Of a stretch of DNA of 20,475 nucleotides, positions 9,503 through 17,860 are shown piece by piece. Numbering within the stretch: the stretch's first letter is position 1; every line of letters begins with the position of its first letter. Both the position numbers and the translations under genes were made by a program. Origin of the DNA: Ophiothrix spiculata (Eukaryota; Echinodermata; Ophiuroidea; Amphilepidida; Ophiotrichidae); NCBI GenBank assembly GCA_000969725.1, contig JXSR01S005557.1. One strand, 5' to 3'. A model generated the notes under the pieces. The model worked only from the letters and a program-made list of their open reading frames with translations. It was not told the origin of the DNA and did not search any database.

Positions 9503-10085
9503 AGGTTACATGAAAAGAGACTATCAAGTAGGTTTTATACATTTGTTATAACAAAACTGAGTGAAAAACAACAACATAAAATTCCAATTATGCACGATGC
9601 TCATAAAAGCTTTCAAATATATTTGACGACCTCAAAAACAATCTCTTTGAACTGGCTGAGTGAGATTACGCTTGTTAGTGTACGAAGAGTTTCATAAGAC
9701 CCTGGAATATACACCCAGTAAACTATTATATGTATTGTTTAATATCCGTGGATCTCGAAAATCTCTGAACCCTTACCGACGTCATCCGACCTTGCATTCA
9801 TACTAGTTGTCGCTTTGTACTTTCTGTTCAATGTACAATATCAAAACACCAGATGAAACAAAGCATGACGCGACGTCGAGACAAAGCTATCGAAGTATGT
9901 AAGCATCATAGTAGGGTAGTTCAGATTGATTGTTTTTCGAGGTCATAAAAAAGCGCTATATTTGAAAGTTGTTTTGAGTATCGTTGACTATTTGTGCTTC
10001 ATTAAAATTTAACATTGGTGTTTTCCACTTTGTTTTGTTATAACGATTGTATATAAAGCTACTTATATTTCTTTTCATGTAACCT
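9503..10085. mobile_element. Non-autonomous element with about 150-base TIRs
   Basis: The left arm (9503-9652) and right arm (9919-10085, reversed) both start AGGTTACATGAAAAGA and stay alignable, with mismatches and gaps, through GTTATAACAAAAC, CTTTCAAATAT and GACCTC. The flanks are TTAA at 9499-9502 and 10086-10089, which fits a TTAA target. A TA target (Tc1/mariner style) is also possible, so I leave the superfamily open. It directly abuts the MITE at 9235-9499. There is no transposase frame. Confidence 0.72.
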
Positions 10086-10388
10086 TTAAGGAGAAGGGAC
10101 TTGCTTTTTAGTGAGGGAGGGAACTTAGCTATTTGTTTACACATTTACAACTCTTGTTTGTCCCTATTCTCTGACATGGTGTACCTTTTGAGATAAAAGC
10201 TCGAGGTCCATTAAGCCCCTGATGAAAATAATATTCGAAAAGTAATATCAAAAGCTTTCGGTATCATAATACAATTACGTGATGTATTGAACAGGAATTT
10301 TGATAGGCAAAATTGAAATAATCTTTGTAATTTGTAATGTTCAAATTTTAATTCATCAAATTCATCCTGCAGACTTATTAAATATATA

Positions 10389-10556
10389 GGCCAGTATTCC
10401 AGAAAGATGTTTAGCTAAACCATTGTTTAATTGAGCATCAACTGTCCAGGAATTATATGCATCATTGCAGCTTTCAAGCTGAAGAGTTCAATGAGTCGTG
10501 CTGTTGACGAGATATAAAACCTTGATTTAGCTAAACACCTTTCTGGAATACGGGCC
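10389..10556. mobile_element. Short MITE, 31-base TIRs
   Basis: The left end, GGCCAGTATTCCAGAAAG, and the reversed right end, GGCCCGTATTCCAGAAAG, continue through TGTTTAGCTAAA, matching over about 31 bases with two mismatches. ATA flanks both sides (10386-10388 and 10557-10559). At 168 bases it has no coding capacity. The superfamily is not resolved. Confidence 0.8.
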
Positions 10557-10559
10557 ATA

Positions 10560-11609
10560 ATGTGTACATATATTAGCAAATTACATGTAACATGTAAAAA
10601 GGTATTAAACAAATAAGAAAGCCAATATATACAAGTTGAAAATGAAATATTCAGTGTCTTTTTCCTGTACTAGTCTGTGAATGATAACAGCCCTTGCACG
10701 TGAACGGATCATGCATGATATAGTCTATGACGTTAAATGCAGTATCAGGAGAAAAAACGTCTCGTCGAGAGTCTGTCTTATCAATAATTCACAAGTTTAG
10801 TGAGCGTAAAATTACAGAAATATAAGGTATTAAGTTGCAATCTGAAATATAATTTTTCTCTTAGGCTTGTTTAAGCACATCATATCAAAAACTTGATTTG
10901 TTTTATTTATAGCTGAAATTGGCTGATTACAGTATCTACCGACTCACAACACAAAATAGACTTGTAATCTTAATGTTTTGATTGTATCATACTTAATACA
11001 AATTTCATATTTGAGTTTACATTTTTTACAATAAGAAATTATAATTACAATGAGGAAATATCTAAAGAAAACATAAATTGTAATGTCACTGAATATAAGG
11101 CAAACGCTTCAATTTAATACGAAAAGAATGCATAATAAATTATTGTATTCTAACTGACCGGAAACTGTTATAATTCTGGTTATCCTGGCTCAAAGACATA
11201 AGAGCTAAATATTTATAAATTGCTTAAAAACCATTTATTTCAATTATCATTTTCATTTTACAACCTTCATAATATGTTTGAAGCTGATATGTAGTACTGT
11301 AGTATTTATTTATATTTTAGCTTGGAAATTTGATAATTCGGTCTAGAATTTTAGAGGGTGTGAATCCAAAAATTGCTTGAATGATTAAACTTTTTCTTAT
11401 ATTCCAGATGTTCAAGTGTTTTATAGTCGTAGGACAGAAAATGCATAAAAAAATTACACAAAGTAAACTTTATTTATTCTTTGTCATATATTAGATTATA
11501 GAATAACATTTCATTTTTAATTATTTATTATATTACGAATACATTATTGTTAATATGATTTTTATTATTTAAGGTGATTTTGTAACCTATGGGGCGAGAT
11601 TGTAGATTT
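10560..11609. other. Spacer, AT-rich, no gene seen
   Basis: This is a kilobase of AT-rich sequence ending at the start of copy B. No inverted repeats, coding frames or RNA genes could be supported. Confidence 0.55.
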
Positions 11610-11919
11610 AAATCAATCCTTACAAGAATCAATTAACTAATCAATGTCTGTTTACATTTTTGTTAACCTTGCATATGTGAAACGGGGGAAAGCATATTTT
11701 AAGGTTTGTAGAGTTACTGTCACTGTCACTGTCAATATTTGAACATCAATTTTCATTCTCATTAGAAAATATCTTGGTACTTTATCTTTTGAATATTCTC
11801 ATTTCAATTGATATAATTGTAATTTCTGAAATGAAACTAATTTGTCTTTTAATCTTTTAACCAATATGCAAACAGACTTCGGTCTAGAGTAATTCAATAA
11901 TTTTAACAATGGATGTAGA

Positions 11920-12275
11920 CATAGGCGGCGGAAGCTGGGGCCGGGGGATATGTTCCCTCCCAAATTTCAGGTGGAGGGGACGGTCCTCAAAAAAATAAAG
12001 AAGTAAGAAAGGAAAGAATATTGAATTTCCTCTTTGTTTATGATAATTTATATATGAAAACCGAAAAAAATACGCGCTTCGCGCGAATTTTCAGTCACAA
12101 TGTACCAAGTTTTGCGCAAATTTCAAGATTTCTATAAAATTGGCCGAATTGCTACGCGTGCATTACAAAATTGTCTTAATTTTTCCTCCAACCAGTTTTG
12201 CTCAAAAGAGAAGAACAAAATGATTAAACAAAAATTAGCCGTTCCCTCTAAAATTGAAACCTTCCGCTGCCACTG
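11920..12275. mobile_element. hAT-like MITE, copy in B
   Basis: This is the same insertion as 1260-1648. Its left end, CATAGGCGGCGGAAG, is a better match to the inverted right end than A's is. The flanking target copies have decayed (GATGTAGA at 11912-11919, ATACTAAA at 12276-12283). It is shorter than the A copy because of several small internal deletions. The CGCGCTTCGCGCG palindrome is intact here and degraded in A. Confidence 0.75.
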
Positions 12276-13219
12276 ATACTAAAGCAATGAATCTAGAAAT
12301 GACGTATGCCTTATCGAACTTGATAACCTTTTTGGTTTTTCCAATTACTTCTGTTATGTTTAAGATCGTGTTTAGTGTTAACCTAAAAATATCTGCAAGC
12401 TCTAAGCACCTGACACCGGATGGCTGCTTCATGTTGCAAATTAACAATGTGCAAGAGATGTGTCTCTTTACAAATCCAGCGTGCCAAAGATTATGCCACT
12501 AACATGTAGTGCATAAAATGTGGTAACTAAAGTTAAAAAGCAAACTGACCTTAATAAAGACAATATTTAAATGTAGCTCTTGCGATATTATATTCTCCAG
12601 TTGGCGTTTTGTATATTTTGGTTATGCAAATTGCAAATATTAAATCCAAAACAATCGGTATATTTCAAAAGTGCTTAATATATGAAATTTTAAACGCTAA
12701 CTCGAATGATGTTATGGTTTTAAAAATTAGATTCAGGAATTATTTTTCTACCGTTAGTAATGATTCAATTCTCATTACTAGTATTTGAATTACAGATTGT
12801 ACAACTTTATGCAGCAATCCATAAATTTGACATTATAGGTTAATAAATGCGCATTCATTTTGCAGTGACTTTGACAAGATCATACGGCATTCGGTACATG
12901 GCCTCGGTCACATTATCTGTTACATAAATCAAATTCATATCATTCTACGAATTTTTGCTATGCAATCAAACGTCAAAAAAAAAATCAAACATTTTATCTG
13001 ATCAAAAATTGTAACGACCATAAGTAGCATAGCATGTTCAATGCAATTGACGCAGCCCAGAACATGTCCGGGGTGCATGATGCATTATCGATTTTGATTT
13101 CCTACCTTTTCCTGATTGCTTGATTCCTAGGTATTTCGTTGTCGAAGTGATTAAGCAATAGTCAGGGTTATCCAAGCAACCGTTCACACACCACACACAG
13201 CTCAAAATGGGTTGTATCA

Positions 13220-13554
13220 GGCCCTTGACACTTTATTCCCATGTACTTCAAAGCTCATTTAATTACTATTTCTCAATAGTCGCTGGTTAACGTTTCTTCG
13301 CTGATCACGTGATCAGTGGCTCCAATTAGCGTAACGTGTAACGTAATATGTGAACAAAAACGAGGTCACAAAATGAAGAATGCTTCTCAAATATCGATAA
13401 ATCCTGAAATCGTCCTTGTTGTGTGTTACGCATAATCGGGTACAAGGTGTGCAGCATTCTTCATTTTGTGACCTCGTTTTTGTACACATATTACGTTACA
13501 CGTTACGCTAATTAGGGCCAGGTTTTTAGCTCAGTGTCATCTCTGTTACTCTGT
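13220..13554. mobile_element. B-only insert flanked by 10-base direct repeats, containing a foldback
   Basis: GGTTGTATCA occurs at 13210-13219 and again at 13555-13564, with a partial third copy (GTGGTTGTAT) at 13565-13574. Copy A has only GGGTTGTAAAGTC at the corresponding place (3951-3963). The stretch between is therefore probably inserted in B, although a deletion in A is possible. Its extreme ends do not form convincing inverted repeats, so the mobile-element call rests on the direct repeats and the internal foldback. Confidence 0.5.
13317..13520. repeat. Foldback: about 68-base inverted arms, 68-base loop
   Basis: Arm 13317-13384 (TGGCTCCAATTAGCGTAACG onward) is reverse-complementary to 13453-13520, with few mismatches confined mostly to the outer end. 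The inner 60 bases differ at one position. The arms carry repeated GTAACGT motifs. This may itself be a small MITE nested in the B-only insert; I could not define a target duplication. Confidence 0.88.
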
Positions 13555-13986
13555 GGTTGTATCATGTGGTTGTATAGTCTTAACCCAAGGTTACGCTTGG
13601 CTGGTCAAGTAATATCGCTCTAAGAGACGACCTGATCTTGGATTATTGTCAACACGGCTGCAGTAAGCGCGGGGGAATGAAACTGAATCCCATGAGCTAA
13701 GTGAATAGTATGGAACGGTTGCCGGGGAAAAGAATCGGATTCGACAGCGAATTTGCTGCGGCAGTCACATGCCATGATGTTGTGATGGACGCTTCGATCT
13801 ACTAGGTCCAAAAAAGAAACAAAAAATATGGTGGGCATTTTTTCACACGTTTAGTTTTTATATGTTGTATGATCTCCAATTTTCTGTTGTAAATAAATGT
13901 ATACTCCATTCTGTACAGAACATTGTTTTACACGGGCACATGTATGTCGCTTATAGTACCTTGAGATTTGCTGCCTGTCTTGTATT

Positions 13987-16005
13987 ATAAATGAAAATGA
14001 CATTAAGTCTTTGGATTATGATATAACATCCTCTGAAGTCATTAAAGCTGCTCTTAAACTCAAGAAAGGGAAAGCACCAGGGGTTGATGGGATCAGGAAT
14101 GAAATGTTAAAAGAAGGTATTTCGGTGTTTGCCCCAAGTCTAGCAGCTCTTTTTACTGTAATTTTAAAACAGGGCAATTTTCCATCAGCATGGAGACTAA
14201 GCACTTTAACCGTTCTCCATAAAAAGGGTGATAAGAGTCTTCCAACAAACTACAGAGGTATTGCCGTATCAAGCAATCTTAGTAAATTGTTTTGTTTAGT
14301 TCTATATAATCGCCTTGATTCGTTCACCACTGATAATGATATAATACCGCCAAACCAAATTGGTTTTAAGAAAGGTGCACGTACTAGTGATCACATTCTC
14401 GTTCTTAAAACACTAATTGATAAATATATCAATCGTGCTAGAAAATCAAACCTGTATATATGTTTCATAGACTTTTCAAAGGCATTTGATACTGTATGGC
14501 GCAACGCGCTTTTATATAAATTGGCGCAAATTGGTATTGGTGGAAAATTTCTCAATATAATTCATAGTATGTATTCATCTGTTTCTTTTGCAATCAAATG
14601 TCAAAATCAATTAACTGACTCTTTCAACACGTCAGTAGGTGTAAAACAAGGATGTAATTTAAGTCCTATACTATTTAACATCTTTCTCAGCGATCTCCCT
14701 GACATTTTCGATTCCGAATGTGATCCGGTTAATCTGAATAACAATCCCCTTAGCTGTCTTATGTATGCTGATGATTTAATTATTCTTTCTGAGAGCGCTT
14801 CTGGTCTCCAATGTGCACTTGATAAGTTACACAATTATTGTTTGAAATGGAAATTAATTGTAAATATTGACAAATCCAATGTAATGATCTTTAACAAAAG
14901 TGGTCACTTCATTGATAAATATCGTTTTTTGTACGATAATAATGAAATCAAGGTTGTAAATGAGTATTGTTATTTAGGTATTATTTTTGTTCCATCAGGA
15001 TCTTTTTCAAAGGCTATGCTAAGGCTCAAAGACAAATCATTAAAGGCCTATTCTAAAATAAGAGACAACCTCTTTAGTGATTCTAGTAAATGTAGCTTTA
15101 AGTTATTCAATACGTTAATCCAGCCTATTCTTAACTATGGTTGTGAAGTTTGGGCGCCGTACTTATTGTCCAATCTTAATGATTCCAATATAATCTCAAT
15201 TTGTGATAAATTACCTGGCGAATCTATTCATATCAAACTTTGTAAAATTATTCTTAGCGTTAATAAAAAGTCAACAAACAACGCTGTTAGAGGAGAACTG
15301 GGAAGTTACCCTTTATTGTTATTTATGCTAAGTCTAGCTATCAAATACTGGTGGAAGTTAAATGATAGGTGTTACAAAGGTGATAATTCTCTTGTAATTC
15401 AAGCTCTTGTTGACAACAGAACTATTATTAATTCTAGATGTTTTTCTTGGTCTTCAGGTATATGTAAGATATTTGAGTTAATCAACAGACCAGACATTTG
15501 GATTCAACCCAATATAATCAAAGCTGCTCATTTTAATGATCTCATCTTAACTCCTCTCCAACGAGTGTACAATAATCAATGGATTAATCAAATCAGAAAC
15601 TTTCAAACCAAGTTGAGAACATACTGTCTGTTCAAAAAATCATTCGATATGGAAAAATATGTAATTATGTCTGATCGCTCATCAAGAGCTGCGTTTAGTA
15701 GACTAAGAATTAGTGCTCATTCGTTAATGGTTGAAAAAGGTCGCCATCTATCGCTCAATTTAGAAGATAGAATCTGTAAATTGTGTAATCTAAACGAAGT
15801 TGAGGATGAGTTTCATTTTATAATGAAGTGTACACATTACCAAAATCTTCGTGTCAAGTTATTTTCTGATATTGGTGAAACTTTTAACATTGATAATTTG
15901 CACGACCATGATATATTCTTGTTAATAATGAGCGTCAATGAATATGATACAATACAGCCAGTTATTAATTTTGTTAAATCTGCCTTTAATATACGATCTA
16001 CATGA
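13987..16005 (+). CDS. Non-LTR retrotransposon ORF2 fragment: reverse transcriptase and C-terminal CCHC
   Basis: This is the RNA-directed DNA polymerase part of a LINE ORF2, which would copy the element's RNA at a nicked chromosomal target. The frame is open for 672 codons from the truncation point; the first in-frame ATG is only at 14104, so it has no native start. Counting from the TTG at 14011 as residue 1, KAPGVDGIRNEML is at 21-33, NYRGIAVSSNLSKLF at 80-94, motif A FIDFSKAFD at 152-160 (catalytic Asp154), motif B VGVKQGCNLSPILFN at 209-223, motif C YADD at 252-255, and motif E-like YLGIIF at 321-326. After a thumb region comes a zinc-knuckle-like C589-x2-C592-x9-H602-x4-C607, seen in several LINE clades. 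The catalytic residues are all present. The endonuclease domain is absent because of 5' truncation. Without a promoter or start it is probably a dead copy. The RT identity is certain; the clade is not. Confidence 0.95.
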   Translation: MNENDIKSLDYDITSSEVIKAALKLKKGKAPGVDGIRNEMLKEGISVFAPSLAALFTVILKQGNFPSAWRLSTLTVLHKKGDKSLPTNYRGIAVSSNLSKLFCLVLYNRLDSFTTDNDIIPPNQIGFKKGARTSDHILVLKTLIDKYINRARKSNLYICFIDFSKAFDTVWRNALLYKLAQIGIGGKFLNIIHSMYSSVSFAIKCQNQLTDSFNTSVGVKQGCNLSPILFNIFLSDLPDIFDSECDPVNLNNNPLSCLMYADDLIILSESASGLQCALDKLHNYCLKWKLIVNIDKSNVMIFNKSGHFIDKYRFLYDNNEIKVVNEYCYLGIIFVPSGSFSKAMLRLKDKSLKAYSKIRDNLFSDSSKCSFKLFNTLIQPILNYGCEVWAPYLLSNLNDSNIISICDKLPGESIHIKLCKIILSVNKKSTNNAVRGELGSYPLLLFMLSLAIKYWWKLNDRCYKGDNSLVIQALVDNRTIINSRCFSWSSGICKIFELINRPDIWIQPNIIKAAHFNDLILTPLQRVYNNQWINQIRNFQTKLRTYCLFKKSFDMEKYVIMSDRSSRAAFSRLRISAHSLMVEKGRHLSLNLEDRICKLCNLNEVEDEFHFIMKCTHYQNLRVKLFSDIGETFNIDNLHDHDIFLLIMSVNEYDTIQPVINFVKSAFNIRST

Positions 16006-16131
16006 TCCCAACACTGTTTTCTTTGTAAATATTTTGCCTTTGTATTTTTGTATTATTTTATATATATCTTTGTGTAATTTTACCATATTGTAATTGTACA
16101 TTTGACTATACCTATATGTTTGGTGATTGTC

Positions 16132-16137
16132 AATAAA
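16132..16137 (+). promoter_or_regulatory. AATAAA polyadenylation signal of the LINE
   Basis: AATAAA lies 126 bases after the ORF2 stop and about 26 bases before the element's 3' junction, as expected for the end of a LINE transcript. Confidence 0.65.
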
Positions 16138-16169
16138 AATACTATTATGTCAAAGTTCATCTCTGTATT

Positions 16170-17581
16170 GCTACTAGGTTATTTTTGTACTTGATCTAGA
16201 TAGTCTGCAATGTATAGGTTAATGCAAATTTTATCTGTAAAACGTGCTTTGCATATGAGCCGTTTGCATTATTAGAATATCTGTGTTCAATGAAATATTG
16301 CCACAGTGTTCACACAGCAAATGCCTCAGATAGTAACATTTTGAATGTAGTGAAAGATTAATAAAGTATATTTTTGGTAATGAGGATATAGATTATTAAA
16401 ACATTAACCATTTACTTATTCAAAAATATCTAAGCACGTGAAATTGACACATGTAACAAGAAGGTCTTTCATTCTCACAGTATTATGAAGTTATCACCGT
16501 ATTCATTTGATGGCAGAGCCAACATGACTGGCGCAGTAATATGTCAATACTTTTACAATCAATTTTACAACATGGATAGTATTTCAGCTCATTTTTATAG
16601 CTACATTTAGAAGCTAGATTCCACGTTTTGATATATTTGCGTTGTGGTGATTGTCATACCTTCTCCCCCGCGAGTCTGTTACCTTTTTTAAAATGAAGAT
16701 TGAAGAATACTGATTACCTATTCTATAACTGCCTTAACTGCATCTCCAATATTTTATTGCTGTATATACTACATTGCACTTTGTGAGACCGATAATCTTC
16801 GTATATTTCGTGTACTGGACGTATGTTAGTTGAGACCTTTAAACTTTAGTTCCTTTCATATTGAATCTGGACGACAAGAAAATCCATTTACTTTTTCAGA
16901 TTCAAATTGATTCGACAACTTATTGCTTTGATGAATGTTAAAATAGTTGCTGATTATTAATGATATTTTAGGTCAAAATCAGAAATCTTATGTCAAAAGA
17001 CATTTGTTAGTCCAACGTAATTAATAACCGGACTTGATGACACTGAAATAAACTTTATAGCTGTAAATTTTTTGGTTCAAAGCATGAATTCAAATACTAA
17101 ACATTAGTTTAGAGCATGCAATTTTCCGGCACAAAAAAGTCTTGTATGTGAATATTTATTAATATATAATGGTATTTTAATGGTGCACATGTTGATGGGA
17201 TATTGACCCATTTTAACACATTTCATGGAAACATACCTGTATTCAGGTAGTTAGCCTTTCAACATCAGATATGAAAATATCTCTCCACTTTGGATAAGGC
17301 AATGAACCTCTCATCGGTCATTCTCCCTTTCTTAAAGCAACGTTTATATACTTCAAAGTATACAAACTAACAGAGATGACCTAAAGTAAATATGTGAAAA
17401 AACCATTATGTATGGAACAGGTTTCATATGACTGACAGATAAATTCGTCAACGTGAAATGAAAAAATCTCAACAGAATTATAGTTTCATATTTCACCTGA
17501 TGAGAAATCATTGAATAAAACAAGTGGATAGTGATAGTCTGTGGCATTAAGAGTTTAATATTCCATCGGTTTGACCTTTTA
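16170..17581. other. Duplicated AT-rich DNA without genes (B)
   Basis: This continues copy B after the LINE, matching 4357-5733. It lacks the 23-base arm present in A at 4837 and carries an extra stretch at about 17093-17197 with no visible inverted ends. No gene is recognised. Confidence 0.6.
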
Positions 17582-17860
17582 AGTCCGTATGCACAAAAGA
17601 GGTTTAAGACTTAGACCAAGTTTAAAGTTAGACCGGGTCTGAGTCAAAATTACTACTGCCATAAAAGAACATTTTGAAGCATTTGTGACATGCAAAAGCT
17701 TTAAAAAAATGGAAGATTCAACCAAAACTTTTACAGACAACACAAAATAGGACAATATTGGATTGGGAAAATATATTTAGCTGTGATACAAAACTTGACT
17801 TAAACCAGGTCTAACTTTAAACCTGGTCTAACTCTTAAACCTCTTTTGTGCATACGGACC
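17582..17860. mobile_element. Harbinger-like MITE, only in B
   Basis: The 58-base terminal inverted repeats begin AGTCCGTATGCACAAAAGAG on the left and GGTCCGTATGCACAAAAGAG on the right (reversed), with about five mismatches in all. TTA flanks it at 17579-17581 and 17861-17863. Copy A has the unoccupied site, GACCTTTAGAGG at 5726-5737. A 3-base TTA duplication fits PIF/Harbinger (inference). The right arm repeats GGTCTAACT twice, and the left arm mirrors this. At 279 bases it has no coding frame. Confidence 0.85.

Larger units (their letters stand above)
13987..16163 (+). mobile_element. 5'-truncated non-LTR (LINE) retrotransposon, only in B
   Basis: It interrupts duplicated sequence that is continuous in copy A (CTGCCTGTCTTATATTGCTA at 4341). 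A 6-base direct repeat, TGTATT, flanks it at 13981-13986 and 16164-16169. It carries the C-terminal half of ORF2 followed by a 3' UTR of about 160 bases with AATAAA. The endonuclease half, ORF1 and 5' UTR are missing, as expected from aborted target-primed reverse transcription. There is no long poly-A or clear microsatellite tail. The uninterrupted frame says the insertion is young, and its absence from A says it came after the duplication. The clade is not resolved from sequence alone. Confidence 0.88.

Noticed and set aside
13620-13838. Reverse-strand frame of 72 codons near the LINE
   Set aside because: The corresponding part of copy A (about 4003-4200) has substitutions without regard to this frame; no family is recognised.
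14016-14834. Reverse-strand frames opposite the reverse transcriptase
   Set aside because: They are shadows of the strong forward RT frame.
17093-17197. About 100 extra bases in B as another mobile element
   Set aside because: No inverted ends or target duplication could be found, and A has its own unmatched bases there, so the event type is unclear.
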